Part shown: positions 53,583 to 61,956 of the stretch, piece after piece
How positions within the stretch are numbered: position 1 is the stretch's first letter
Layout: the number at the start of each line of letters is the position of its first letter
NCBI RefSeq assembly: GCF_025947305.1
Contig: NZ_CP110009.1
Coordinates: 1,777,501 to 1,841,500 of the forward strand
Origin: Flavobacterium sp. N3904
Lineage (GTDB): Bacteria; Bacteroidota; Bacteroidia; Flavobacteriales; Flavobacteriaceae
DNA length: 64,000 bases
Direction: 5' to 3'
Notes under the pieces: generated by a model
What the model saw: only the letters and a program-made list of their open reading frames with translations
Told to the model about the DNA's origin: nothing
Databases searched by the model: none
Position numbers and translations under genes: made by a program

Positions 53583-54338
53583 ATGTTAAAAACACATTTA
53601 AAAAACACTAAAGAGTATCAACCTGGATTGTCAATTGATTGTGTAATCTTTGGTTTTGATGACAATCAGCTCAAAGTTTTGTTAATCAAAACAGGGTACA
53701 ATGACAGTTGGTCTTTACCTGGGGGGTTTATTTCGAAAGATGAAGATATTGATACTGCGGCTGTTAGTGTTTTACATTCCAGGACTGGACTCAAGGGAAT
53801 TTTTCTGAGACAATTCAACACATTTGGAGCAGTAAAAAGAAATCAAGATCATTTTAGTAGTGATGCTTTGGCTCATTTTGGAATTTCTCCCGAAGAGGTA
53901 GAATGGTACACGAGTCGGTTTGTAACTATAGGTTATTATGCGTTGGTCAATTTTTCTAGAGCCATTCCGCAACCCGATAATTCGAGTGAAACAGTACAAT
54001 GGATTGATCATAATGAGGTGCCCGAATTGATTTTAGATCACAGGGTAATTCTGGACAAGGCTTTAGAGACACTCAGAACCGAACTGAATTTAATGCCCAT
54101 AGGATATAATCTTCTGCCAGAAAAATTCACTATACCCGAACTCCAAAAATTATACGAAACCATATTAGGAAGAACATTAGATCGCCGAAACTTTCTTAGA
54201 AAAATAATCTCAATAGGAATACTTACTAAACTCGACGAAAAGAAAAGTAACGTAGCCCACAAAGCCCCAAACCTCTACAGTTTTGACAAAGAGAAATACG
54301 AAGAAGTCTTGAAGAATGGTTTGACTCAAGGTTGGTAA
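53583..54338 (+). CDS. Nudix-winged-helix transcriptional regulator (NrtR/AraR-like)
   Basis: A 251-residue cytoplasmic protein: Nudix fold (about 15-145) and a C-terminal winged helix (about 175-235, FTIPELQKLYETILG then RRNFLRKIISIGIL). The Nudix box at 47-70 has GG at the start and TGL at the end, but the catalytic REUxEE positions read S, V, L, H, S, R, so hydrolysis is not expected. In Bacteroidota such proteins regulate sugar catabolism with the Nudix part as ligand sensor. It is divergent from a GH3 gene with a palindrome between them, which suggests it controls that gene and itself. Confidence 0.88.
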   Translation: MLKTHLKNTKEYQPGLSIDCVIFGFDDNQLKVLLIKTGYNDSWSLPGGFISKDEDIDTAAVSVLHSRTGLKGIFLRQFNTFGAVKRNQDHFSSDALAHFGISPEEVEWYTSRFVTIGYYALVNFSRAIPQPDNSSETVQWIDHNEVPELILDHRVILDKALETLRTELNLMPIGYNLLPEKFTIPELQKLYETILGRTLDRRNFLRKIISIGILTKLDEKKSNVAHKAPNLYSFDKEKYEEVLKNGLTQGW

Positions 54339-54348
54339 AAAGTATAAA

Positions 54349-54378
54349 AAAAACTCCACTATTTCTAATGGAGTTTTT
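54349..54378. terminator. terminator between convergent Nudix regulator and chalcone-isomerase-like genes
   Basis: A perfect 10-bp stem (AAAAACTCCA with TGGAGTTTTT), A- and T-tracts on both sides. Confidence 0.8.
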
Positions 54379-54473
54379 GTTGTTGACCGTGACCTACAAT
54401 TTTTTAGTTATGCCAATTTTAGATCATGATTATTATTTAAAAATTTAATATTTTTTGAAAGTTCAAAAAAGGA

Positions 54474-55049
54474 CTAAATACCCAATAAACTATTTTTTAA
54501 ATCTTCGTCAACTGGTTTATCCCCTAACCAAATACCAAAAAATACTTTTTTGAATTCAAATCCTTCCACTTTCCCCTTAAAGAGACCGTTTTTTATAACC
54601 CAAACAGAACTGTCAGTTGGATTATAAGTTAATTCAAAAACATCTCCTCTTGTGATTTCTTCAGCCAAATAGCTTTTTAGCAATTCCATTTTTGGCTTTA
54701 AAGTCTCAAAACGATCACCTGCAGATTTTTCAAAACCTGCATGAATTGCTCGGGTTAATTTACCTGATGAAACTAATGCTGAAGTAATTTCAATTCGGAT
54801 TGACATGGTAGAATTGTCATTGATGATTTCTTTAGGATCTTGAGACAATATACTCAAATACAAAGCTTGAATATAAACCTCTACCCACATTTTAGATCTT
54901 GATCCAGCACCATTTAGTTGCAGCGTTTTATTTTCAAATTTCATTGTTCTCGGTATGGTTACTCCTTCAAAGACAATTTGTTTTTGAGCATTTGCTTCAG
55001 AAAATAAGGCCGAAATAACAAGTGTTATTACTAATATAATTTTTTTCAC
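54474..55049 (-). CDS. secreted chalcone-isomerase-fold protein, copy 2
   Basis: A 191-residue exported protein (signal peptide about 1-21, ending in EANAQ). The mature part has the bacterial chalcone-isomerase-like pattern: FEGVTIPRT near the start, SRSKMWVEVYIQALYLS (about 53-69) and a C-terminal FFGIWLGDKPVDEDLKNSLLG. Bacterial members of this fold have no proven isomerase activity in general, so the name gives fold only. It follows its paralogue by 58 nt. Confidence 0.85.
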   Translation of the reverse strand: MKKIILVITLVISALFSEANAQKQIVFEGVTIPRTMKFENKTLQLNGAGSRSKMWVEVYIQALYLSILSQDPKEIINDNSTMSIRIEITSALVSSGKLTRAIHAGFEKSAGDRFETLKPKMELLKSYLAEEITRGDVFELTYNPTDSSVWVIKNGLFKGKVEGFEFKKVFFGIWLGDKPVDEDLKNSLLGI

Positions 55050-55107
55050 GATTATGATAGTTTATAGTTTTTAAGGAATAGTAAATTTATTTAAAAAACA
55101 GCTTGGA

Positions 55108-55689
55108 TTAATGTCCTAATAAACTGTTTTTTAATTCTTCATCAACAGGATTATTGCTCAACCAAATACCAAAAAAAGCTTTTTTGAATTCAAATCCTGG
55201 AATCTTACCTTCTAACACATTGTTTTTGTAAACCCAAATTGATTTATCAATTGGTGTGTAGATTAAATTAAAATTGTCATTTTTATTGGTGTCTTCGCGA
55301 TTCAAAAGTTTCTCCAGTAAATCTAATTGGGTTTGGAATTTTGGTACATTTTCTTCTCCAATAGATTTTACAATACCTTTTTGTAAAGCTTTAGATAATT
55401 TTTTTGAAGAAACTAATGATGATGTTATTTGCAAACGAATTGCCATATTAGTGTCGCTATTTAAAATATCTGTAGCGTTATCAGATAAATTGCTTAGGTA
55501 TAAAGCTTGTATATAAACTTCAGTCCAAAATTTGGTGCGAGATCCAAAACCATTTAGTTGTAAATCCCTACCTTCAAATGCAATTGTTCTAGGAAGAGTT
55601 ACTCCTTCATAATCTATTTGTTTTTGAGCATTTGCTTCCGAAAATAAACTAGAAATGAGAAGAATTGCTACTAAAAATATTTTTTTCAT
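55108..55689 (-). CDS. secreted chalcone-isomerase-fold protein, copy 1
   Basis: A 193-residue exported protein from the ATG at 55689 (9 codons inside the open frame), which gives a normal signal peptide ending in SEANAQ. It shares with copy 2 the leader SLFSEANAQKQI, YEGVTLPRT, the SRTKFWTEVYIQALYLS block and the C-terminal FFGIWL, PVDE and SLLG. The two genes are an obvious tandem duplication, differing mainly in the middle (about residues 70-150). Physiological role unknown; binding of a fatty acid or other hydrophobic molecule is one possibility for this fold. Confidence 0.85.
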   Translation of the reverse strand: MKKIFLVAILLISSLFSEANAQKQIDYEGVTLPRTIAFEGRDLQLNGFGSRTKFWTEVYIQALYLSNLSDNATDILNSDTNMAIRLQITSSLVSSKKLSKALQKGIVKSIGEENVPKFQTQLDLLEKLLNREDTNKNDNFNLIYTPIDKSIWVYKNNVLEGKIPGFEFKKAFFGIWLSNNPVDEELKNSLLGH

Positions 55690-56010
55690 GTTTGAGGTAT
55701 TTTTAATTTCGCGCAAAAATAATGCTAAAACGTCATAAATTTAATTTTTTAATAACTTTATTTTATTAAATATTTAAAATATAACGTTATAGTTGTTTAT
55801 TTCTTATAAAAAAGTAATGTACTGGTAAATAAACACTTACAATAATTATAAGATAATAGCTATTTTTTGATTTAAAAAAAATACTTTTAAGATAATTTTA
55901 TTGCATTTAAACTCTATAGTAATTACATAAAGAATTATTATGATTTGTCTAATTAATTGATAAACAGTATGTTAATAGGTTTGATATTTGAAAAAACGAA
56001 AAGAATTCTT
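55690..56010. other. AT-rich intergenic region of 321 nt
   Basis: No gene seen. On the - strand TATTTTTG at 55721-55714 matches the -7 consensus exactly and could start the chalcone-isomerase-like operon with a leader of about 20 nt; the DNA at -33 is too AT-rich to judge. The part next to anmK holds the palindrome AAAAGAATTCTTTT at 55999-56012. Confidence 0.5.
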
Positions 56011-57081
56011 TTAGTTGCCTAGAAAAATAATTCCAGAACTATGATCGTGATGTGCTCCTGTTACACTTTGTAGCACATTGGTTTCTTCCCGAAGTTTTAA
56101 AACCCCGAGTAAAGCAAAAATCAATGCTTCTTTAAATTCCAGAATTTTTTTGGAGGGTATTATTATATTCATTTTTGGCAAATAAAATTGAATTCTTTCC
56201 ATTAAGAAATCGTTGTATGCGCCTCCTCCAGTGGTTAATAAGTTACCATCTTTTTTTGGTAATGCTGCAGCAATTTGAAACGCTACGTGTTCAGAAAAAG
56301 TGTTTAATTTATCCTCAACAGGAATTTGATACTTTTCAATTATAGGCAAAACAGTTTCTTTTACAAATTCAAAGCCTAATGATTTTGGGTATTTTTTGTT
56401 ATAAAAATCCAAAGCGTTTAATTCGTCAAGCAAAATAGCATTGCACTTACCCGTTTTTGAAATTTGACCTTTGTCATCATAATCGAGACCCAGTTGATTG
56501 GCATAAAAATTAAGCACCGTATTTACAGGCGAAATATCAAAAGCAATTCTTTGGTTGTTTTCTTCAAAAGAAACATTAGAAAAACCACCAAGATTCATGC
56601 AATAATCGTATTCTGAAAATAAGATGCGATCGCCAATCGGTACCAACGGGGCGCCTTGACCACCCAATTGTACATCTTGCACCCTGAAATCGCAAACTAC
56701 TTTTTGATGTGTCAGTTTTGCAATTTCGGGTAAATTTCCAATTTGAAGTGTAAAACCGTTTTGTGGCTGATGTAAAATGGTGTGTCCATGCGAACATACG
56801 GCATCCAAATCGTGAATGTCATGCTTCTTTATAAAATCAACAATAATGGAAGCCAAAAGTTGAGTGTAGTTTTTATTTAATGCTATCAGTTGGTTTTCTT
56901 TGTAATCTACGGCAGTTTTCAAAATGGAAATCCAATTCAAATCGTAAGAAATGGTTTCGCATTCGGATATTTCAAATGACCATTTATCATTTTTTATTTC
57001 GAATTGAATATGAGCCAAATCGACTCCATCTAGCGAAGTTCCTGACATCACTCCGATAACGTTATAGTAATCTTTTTTCAT
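56011..57081 (-). CDS. anmK: anhydro-N-acetylmuramic acid kinase
   Basis: A 356-residue cytoplasmic kinase for recycling of cell-wall sugars; it opens and phosphorylates 1,6-anhydro-MurNAc to MurNAc-6-phosphate. GVMSGTSLDGVDLA (residues about 10-23) is the family ATP-binding signature, followed by SHGHTILHQPQ (about 95-105) and NLGGFSNVSF near 169. Its C-terminal LLTTGGGAYNDFLMERI is the expected second nucleotide motif. Normal length. Single gene, divergent from the acyl-CoA dehydrogenase. Confidence 0.95.
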   Translation of the reverse strand: MKKDYYNVIGVMSGTSLDGVDLAHIQFEIKNDKWSFEISECETISYDLNWISILKTAVDYKENQLIALNKNYTQLLASIIVDFIKKHDIHDLDAVCSHGHTILHQPQNGFTLQIGNLPEIAKLTHQKVVCDFRVQDVQLGGQGAPLVPIGDRILFSEYDYCMNLGGFSNVSFEENNQRIAFDISPVNTVLNFYANQLGLDYDDKGQISKTGKCNAILLDELNALDFYNKKYPKSLGFEFVKETVLPIIEKYQIPVEDKLNTFSEHVAFQIAAALPKKDGNLLTTGGGAYNDFLMERIQFYLPKMNIIIPSKKILEFKEALIFALLGVLKLREETNVLQSVTGAHHDHSSGIIFLGN

Positions 57082-57103
57082 AGGCCAAATTTACGATTCA
57101 AAA

Positions 57104-57134
57104 TTGAAAAATTCATAATTAAAAATTACCTTTG
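57104..57134 (+). promoter_or_regulatory. promoter of the acyl-CoA dehydrogenase gene
   Basis: TTG at 57104-57106 and TACCTTTG at 57127-57134 (exact TAnnTTTG match) are 20 bases apart; the ATG is 44 bases downstream. Confidence 0.65.
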
Positions 57135-57177
57135 ACAACATTTTTAAAACAAAAACCAATTTTTATTTTATATTATT

Positions 57178-58317
57178 ATGGATTTTAATCTTACCGAGGA
57201 ACAATTAATGATACAGCAAGCAGCGCGAGATTTTGCTCAAACTGAATTGTTGGAAGGAGTAATAGAAAGAGATGAACACTCTAAATTTCCTACAGAACAA
57301 GTCAAAAAAATGGCTGATCTTGGTTTTTTAGGAATGATGGTAGATCCAAAATATGGAGGTTCTGGTTTGGACAGTGTTTCCTATGTTTTGGCGATTTCTG
57401 AAATTGCTAAAATTGATGCTTCAGCAGCGGTTATTATGTCTGTGAATAATTCATTGGTTTGTGCTGGATTAGAAAAATACTGTAATGAAGAACAAAAAAT
57501 GAAATATTTGGTTCCACTTGCCAAAGGAGAGGTGATTGGAGCATTTTGTTTATCGGAACCAGAAGCTGGATCGGATGCAACTTCTCAAAAAACCACTGCG
57601 ATTGATAAGGGGGATTATTATTTATTGAACGGAACCAAAAACTGGATCACCAATGGTGGGACCGCTTCTACATATATAGTAATTGCCCAAACGGATGTTG
57701 AAAAAGGGCATAAAGGAATCAATGCCTTTATTGTTGAAAAAGGCTGGGCTGGTTTTGATATTGGACCAAAAGAAAAGAAAATGGGTATTCGTGGTTCAGA
57801 CACACATTCTTTATTGTTTAATGATGTGAAAGTGCCTAAGGAGAATAGAATTGGAGCTGATGGTTTTGGTTTCAATTTTGCAATGTCAGTTTTAAACGGT
57901 GGACGTATCGGTATTGCTTCACAAGCTTTGGGAATTGCAACTGGTGCTTATGAATTGGCTTTGAAATATTCGCAAGAGCGTAAAGCTTTTGGAAAAGAAA
58001 TTTTCAAACATCAAGCAATTGCTTTCAAATTGGCTGATATGGCTACACAAATTTCGGCCGCCAAATTGTTGTGTTTTAATGCGGCGTATCAAAAAGATCA
58101 AGGAATGGATATTTCTCAATCGGGAGCAATGGCCAAATTGTTTGCTTCTCAAACTGCAATGGATACTACCATTGAAGCAGTACAAATTCACGGTGGAAAC
58201 GGTTATGTAGCAGAGTATCATGTCGAGCGTATGATGCGTGATGCCAAAATCACCCAAATTTATGAAGGAACTTCCGAGATTCAACGTATTGTAATTTCAA
58301 GAACTTTAATTGCATAA
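57178..58317 (+). CDS. acyl-CoA dehydrogenase (short-chain type)
   Basis: A 379-residue FAD enzyme that makes the trans-2,3 double bond in acyl-CoA during beta-oxidation. The FAD/substrate signature CLSEPEAGSDA lies at about 124-134, the R-K-A-F-G-K stretch near 270, and the catalytic base is E363 in YEGTSEIQR near the C-terminus. Length and motif positions are those of butyryl/short-chain enzymes. It stands alone, with promoter and terminator. Confidence 0.94.
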   Translation: MDFNLTEEQLMIQQAARDFAQTELLEGVIERDEHSKFPTEQVKKMADLGFLGMMVDPKYGGSGLDSVSYVLAISEIAKIDASAAVIMSVNNSLVCAGLEKYCNEEQKMKYLVPLAKGEVIGAFCLSEPEAGSDATSQKTTAIDKGDYYLLNGTKNWITNGGTASTYIVIAQTDVEKGHKGINAFIVEKGWAGFDIGPKEKKMGIRGSDTHSLLFNDVKVPKENRIGADGFGFNFAMSVLNGGRIGIASQALGIATGAYELALKYSQERKAFGKEIFKHQAIAFKLADMATQISAAKLLCFNAAYQKDQGMDISQSGAMAKLFASQTAMDTTIEAVQIHGGNGYVAEYHVERMMRDAKITQIYEGTSEIQRIVISRTLIA

Positions 58318-58341
58318 TTGATTTTCGATATATCGATATAT

Positions 58342-58377
58342 AAATCCAAACTTGAATTTTCGAGTTTGGATTTTTTT
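58342..58377 (+). terminator. terminator of the acyl-CoA dehydrogenase gene
   Basis: A perfect 11-bp stem (AAATCCAAACT with AGTTTGGATTT), 10-base loop and seven T. Confidence 0.85.
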
Positions 58378-58445
58378 ATTTGAGGGAACCGTTTTTTTGA
58401 ACAGGACTTTGTTTATTTTTACATCAATTGGCAACACAATTATAA

Positions 58446-59129
58446 ATGGTTATGTACGACGAATTAAAATATTGGTACCTTCGAGATCACAAATTATTTT
58501 GGACATTGAGTATGTCACAAATTAAACAGTTGTGTATTATTACGGGTTTTAAAAAAGCAAAAAAAGGAGACGTGATTTATTTTTCTTCTTCAGATGTGCC
58601 AAGGGTTTTTCTTCTTAAAAAAGGGAGCATCAAAATTGTTGCTGTCGATGATGACGGCAACGAAACCATCAAAGATATTATTCAAAAAGGCGATTTGTTT
58701 GGTGAATTGACTTTGGAAAATGATGTAAATTCCAATGAATATGCCAAAGCATTGACCGATGAAATTATTATTTGTAGTTTTCTGCTATCTGATTTTGAAA
58801 ACTTATTGCTTCAAAATCCTAGTTTGGCGTTGTCTTATACCAAGTTTGTAGGATTGAAAATGAAACGCATCAAAAACAATTATGCGAATTTAATTTCGAA
58901 GGATGCCAAAACTAGATTGTATCAATTTTTAAAAGATTGGGCCGAAAGAGAGGGCAAACGAACAGATAATAGAGTTGTTCTTGAAAATTATCTCACCCAG
59001 AATGATATGGCTCAAGTGATTTGCACTTCCAGACAAACAGCCACTCAATTGCTAAATGAAATGGAGACTAATGGCTTGTTGTATTACAATCGTAAAGAAA
59101 TTATCATTGAAGATATTACTAAATTGTAG
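58446..59129 (+). CDS. Crp/Fnr family transcriptional regulator
   Basis: A 227-residue regulator: cyclic-nucleotide-binding-like beta-roll (about 30-125, GDVIYFSSSDVPRVFLLKKG and GDLFGELTLEND), a dimer helix, and a winged HTH (about 165-220, LTQNDMAQVICTSRQTATQLL). There is no N-terminal Cys cluster, so it is not an oxygen-sensing Fnr; an effector cannot be named. Residue 3 (ATG at 58452) is an alternative start. It lies just upstream of the redox-type gene run, but that run has its own promoter. Confidence 0.9.
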   Translation: MVMYDELKYWYLRDHKLFWTLSMSQIKQLCIITGFKKAKKGDVIYFSSSDVPRVFLLKKGSIKIVAVDDDGNETIKDIIQKGDLFGELTLENDVNSNEYAKALTDEIIICSFLLSDFENLLLQNPSLALSYTKFVGLKMKRIKNNYANLISKDAKTRLYQFLKDWAEREGKRTDNRVVLENYLTQNDMAQVICTSRQTATQLLNEMETNGLLYYNRKEIIIEDITKL

Positions 59130-59219
59130 TTATACAACTTTTTCTTTTGTTGTTTAGTAGTGGGTTTATTTTTAGTAAAGGAAAATTATCCATCACCTTG
59201 CGTTTATTATCCATTTTAT

Positions 59220-59265
59220 ACCTTTTAAAGCTGTCGCATCTTTGTAATGTCAATAAAGACAAGCA
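59220..59265 (+). promoter_or_regulatory. promoter P1, sister of P2 at 61897
   Basis: CATCTTTG at 59237-59244 matches the -7 consensus in 7 of 8 positions. ACCTTTT lies at 59220-59226, 21 bases before the TTTG, exactly as in P2. The 25 bases from TTTG onward agree with P2 in 20 positions. No TTG is present at -33, suggesting an activator, perhaps the AraC protein encoded between the two promoters. Confidence 0.65.
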
Positions 59266-59283
59266 ATTTTAAAGAAAAATAAA

Positions 59284-59820
59284 ATGACAACTACAACATT
59301 TTCAGTTCCAACAAGATCAGAAGTTTCAGAAAACAACCAAGTAATTTTTGATAATTTACAAAAAGCATTAGGATTTGTTCCAAATTTATATGCTACGATT
59401 GCCTATTCAAAAAATGGATTGGAAAAATATTTAGCTTATCAAAATGCAAAAACTTCTTTATCCAATAAAGAAAAAGAAGCGGTAAATTTAATCGTAAGTC
59501 AAGTTAACAACTGTACGTATTGCCAAAGTGCCCATACGGTTATTGGAAAAATGAATGGTTTTACAGATGTGCAATTGTTGGACATTAGAAGAGGAAAAGC
59601 TACGGATGCCAAATTGAATGCACTGGTTCAGCTTGCTGCCGAAATTACACAGACCAGAGGAAACGCTAATTCTGATTTAGTTGACGCTTTTTTTGCTCAA
59701 GGTTATACTAATGAGAATTTAGTAGATTTGATACTTCAAGTGAGTGATAAAACAGCAATGAACTATTTGCACAATTTAACTCAAGTGCCAGTTGATTTTC
59801 CTTTGGCACCAGCTTTATAA
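59284..59820 (+). CDS. AhpD-like carboxymuconolactone decarboxylase family protein
   Basis: A 178-residue protein with the redox motif C77-x-x-C80 in NNCTYCQSAH (H84), and the preceding acidic residues in NKEKEAVNLI, as in the AhpD branch of the family. AhpD-type proteins act as peroxidase or as disulfide reductant in peroxide defence. It opens the cluster behind promoter P1. Confidence 0.88.
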   Translation: MTTTTFSVPTRSEVSENNQVIFDNLQKALGFVPNLYATIAYSKNGLEKYLAYQNAKTSLSNKEKEAVNLIVSQVNNCTYCQSAHTVIGKMNGFTDVQLLDIRRGKATDAKLNALVQLAAEITQTRGNANSDLVDAFFAQGYTNENLVDLILQVSDKTAMNYLHNLTQVPVDFPLAPAL

Positions 59821-59842
59821 TTTATTTTTAAAATTCAAAAAG

Positions 59843-59873
59843 TGCAAACTAATTCAATTGGAGTTAGTTTGCA
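59843..59873 (+). terminator. hairpin inside the AhpD-like operon
   Basis: TGCAAACTAA (59843-59852) and TTAGTTTGCA (59864-59873) are perfect inverse copies; with inner pairs the stem reaches 13 bp around AATTG. There is only a weak T-tract, and the next gene starts 25 bases later, so partial termination or transcript protection is more likely than a full stop. Confidence 0.55.
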
Positions 59874-59898
59874 TTCTATTTAAACAAAATCATTTATT

Positions 59899-60312
59899 AT
59901 GGAAAAAAGACATCCACTTCCGCCTTTTAATATGGAAACTGCTTTACAAAAAGTGCAACTAGCCGAAGATGCTTGGAACAGCAAAGATCCAGAACGCATT
60001 GCTTTGGCCTACACCATTGACACCGAATGGCGCAACAGAACCGATTTTATCAATGGTCGTGAAGCAGTTAAAGAATTTCTGAAAGGAAAATGGGAAAAAG
60101 AACTCGAATACAAACTCAAAAAAGAGTTATGGGGTTTTCGCGAAAATCGAATGGCCGTTCGTTTTGAATATGAATATCGAAATGCAGCGGGACAATGGTT
60201 TCGTGCCTACGGGAACGAAAATTGGGAGTTTGATGAAAATGGTTTGATGCGTAAGCGTTTTGCCAGTATTAATGATTTGCCAATAGACGAAAAAGACAGA
60301 AAATTTAAATAA
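59899..60312 (+). CDS. nuclear transport factor 2-like family protein (DUF1348 type)
   Basis: A 137-residue cytoplasmic protein of the cone-shaped NTF2-like fold. It has the DUF1348 pattern: [20 protein letters not shown], then [17 protein letters not shown] and a C-terminal FASINDLPI. No enzyme activity is established for this family. Conservation of the pocket residues and its neighbours suggest a small-molecule role in stress response. It is followed after 6 nt by the flavin-binding protein gene. Confidence 0.85.
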   Translation: MEKRHPLPPFNMETALQKVQLAEDAWNSKDPERIALAYTIDTEWRNRTDFINGREAVKEFLKGKWEKELEYKLKKELWGFRENRMAVRFEYEYRNAAGQWFRAYGNENWEFDENGLMRKRFASINDLPIDEKDRKFK

Positions 60313-60318
60313 TTTCTT

Positions 60319-60948
60319 ATGGCTAAAAATTTTGCAGAAATAGCCTTTTCGGATGCTGTCAAAGCGCTACAAGAAAAACATGGTAGTCGAAAAGGGTATG
60401 AACGAATGGAAAAATTCAATTTCATTGATGGTTTGTCCAAAAATGAAATGGATTTTATAGCCAATCGGGATAGTTTTTATTTGGCATCCATTGGTGAAAA
60501 AGACTTTCCTTACATCCAGCATCGAGGCGGACCCAAAGGTTTTGTGAAAGTCTTAGATAAAAAAACAATTGGTTTTATCGATTTTTCTGGAAACAAACAA
60601 TACATATCGGTCGGGAATTTTGCGACCAACAATAATGTGGCATTAATTATGATGGATTATACTGTAAGGGCCAGGTTGAAAATTTTTGCCAAAGCCGAAA
60701 TTATTGAACTGAAAGATAATCCGGAGTTATTGACCAAACTCGATTTAGAAGATTATCAGTTTCGTCCAGAGCGAATGATGCTTTTTCATATTGAAGCTTT
60801 TGACTGGAATTGTCCTCAGCACATCACACAACGTTTTACTGTGGAAGAAATACAAATAGCTTTTGAACCACAGCTTCAGTACATTTCAAAGTTAGAAAAA
60901 GAAATAGAAAATCTTAAAAACAGACTAAAAGAATCTGGTTTAAACTAA
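60319..60948 (+). CDS. pyridoxamine 5'-phosphate oxidase-like flavin-binding protein
   Basis: A 209-residue protein of the split-barrel FMN-binding group. Landmarks are FYLASIGEKDFPYIQHRGGPKGF (about 55-77) and a C-terminal short coiled coil (YISKLEKEIENLKNRL, about 190-205). The group includes flavin reductases and pyridoxamine phosphate oxidases; residues special to the latter were not recognised. It probably binds FMN or another flavin. Confidence 0.83.
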   Translation: MAKNFAEIAFSDAVKALQEKHGSRKGYERMEKFNFIDGLSKNEMDFIANRDSFYLASIGEKDFPYIQHRGGPKGFVKVLDKKTIGFIDFSGNKQYISVGNFATNNNVALIMMDYTVRARLKIFAKAEIIELKDNPELLTKLDLEDYQFRPERMMLFHIEAFDWNCPQHITQRFTVEEIQIAFEPQLQYISKLEKEIENLKNRLKESGLN

Positions 60949-60972
60949 ATTTGTTTATAAAAATAGCATAGT

Positions 60973-61854
60973 ATGATAGATCAATCCACGTTTACTTTAG
61001 TTAATCCACAAAACGGAAATTTGGCTTTCAAACTTTTTTCTTTTGAAAGCATTTCTTGTTTTGATCACATTCAACGATTGAATTACTATTCCCTAATTTG
61101 GATTCAAAAAGGAAAAGGCAAAGTAAAAGTAGATTTTTCTGAATATTATTTTTCAGAAAATCAATTACTGGCTTTTGCACCCTATCAGCCTTTTATGTTA
61201 TCATCTGATGGCGCTATAGAAGGGAAAGTAATTCATTTTCATCCCGACTTTTTTTGTATTATGAAACATCATGATGAAGTAGCTTGTAATGGAGTTTTGT
61301 TCAATAATATTTATGAACCACCATATGTAATAATTGATGAAGGGGCTAGAGCTACATTCAATATGGTTTTGGAACAAATAAAGATTGAAATGCAAAATCC
61401 TGCGTTAGCACAGTATGAATTATTAATATCCTATTTGAAAATCTTTCTCATTACAGCTTCTCGATTAAAAAAAGAACAGCAACCAAAAGAGTTTGTTTCA
61501 ATAGAAGAAAATACAGCGCCATTTATTCTTCAAAACTTAAAAAACTTCATTGAACAAAATTTCAAAATCAAACATTCTGCCAGTGATTATGCCGATTTGC
61601 TGAATATTTCTCCAAAAGCTTTAGCCAAAATCACCAAAAATCACTTCAATAAAACGTTAACCAATTTAATTGCAGAACGCATTATTATCGAAGCCAAAAG
61701 GGAATTGTACTTAACGAATAAACCAGTCAAAGAAATTGCCTATGAGCTAGGGTATGACGATGAGCATTATTTTAGTCGTTTCTTTAAAATTAATGCCGAA
61801 GTTTCTCCTCAGATGTATCGTGATACCGTTGGTTTTGCCAAGGCAGTCAATTGA
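60973..61854 (+). CDS. AraC family transcriptional regulator
   Basis: A 293-residue regulator: N-terminal cupin-type sensor (about 15-100, with LIWIQKGKGKVKVDFSEYYF) and C-terminal double HTH (about 200-290, VKEIAYELGYDDEHYFSRFFK as signature). It is the last gene of the P1 unit and lies directly before promoter P2, so it is the best candidate to activate both. The effector is unknown. Confidence 0.93.
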   Translation: MIDQSTFTLVNPQNGNLAFKLFSFESISCFDHIQRLNYYSLIWIQKGKGKVKVDFSEYYFSENQLLAFAPYQPFMLSSDGAIEGKVIHFHPDFFCIMKHHDEVACNGVLFNNIYEPPYVIIDEGARATFNMVLEQIKIEMQNPALAQYELLISYLKIFLITASRLKKEQQPKEFVSIEENTAPFILQNLKNFIEQNFKIKHSASDYADLLNISPKALAKITKNHFNKTLTNLIAERIIIEAKRELYLTNKPVKEIAYELGYDDEHYFSRFFKINAEVSPQMYRDTVGFAKAVN

Positions 61855-61896
61855 TTTAGAGAAATTTTGCCTCCAATGTAAACTACCCGACATTTT

Positions 61897-61942
61897 ACCT
61901 TTTTTTACTGCTTTACATTTGTAATATCAAAATAGATAAACA
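61897..61942 (+). promoter_or_regulatory. promoter P2, sister of P1 at 59220
   Basis: TACATTTG at 61914-61921 matches TAnnTTTG exactly; ACCTTTT is at 61897-61903, with the same 21-base distance to TTTG as in P1. The sequence after the TTTG follows the same pattern as P1 (TTTGTAAT, TCAA, AGA, AA, CA). The YHS gene starts 36 bases later if the inner ATG is used. Confidence 0.7.
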
Positions 61943-61956
61943 AAAAAATGGTTATT

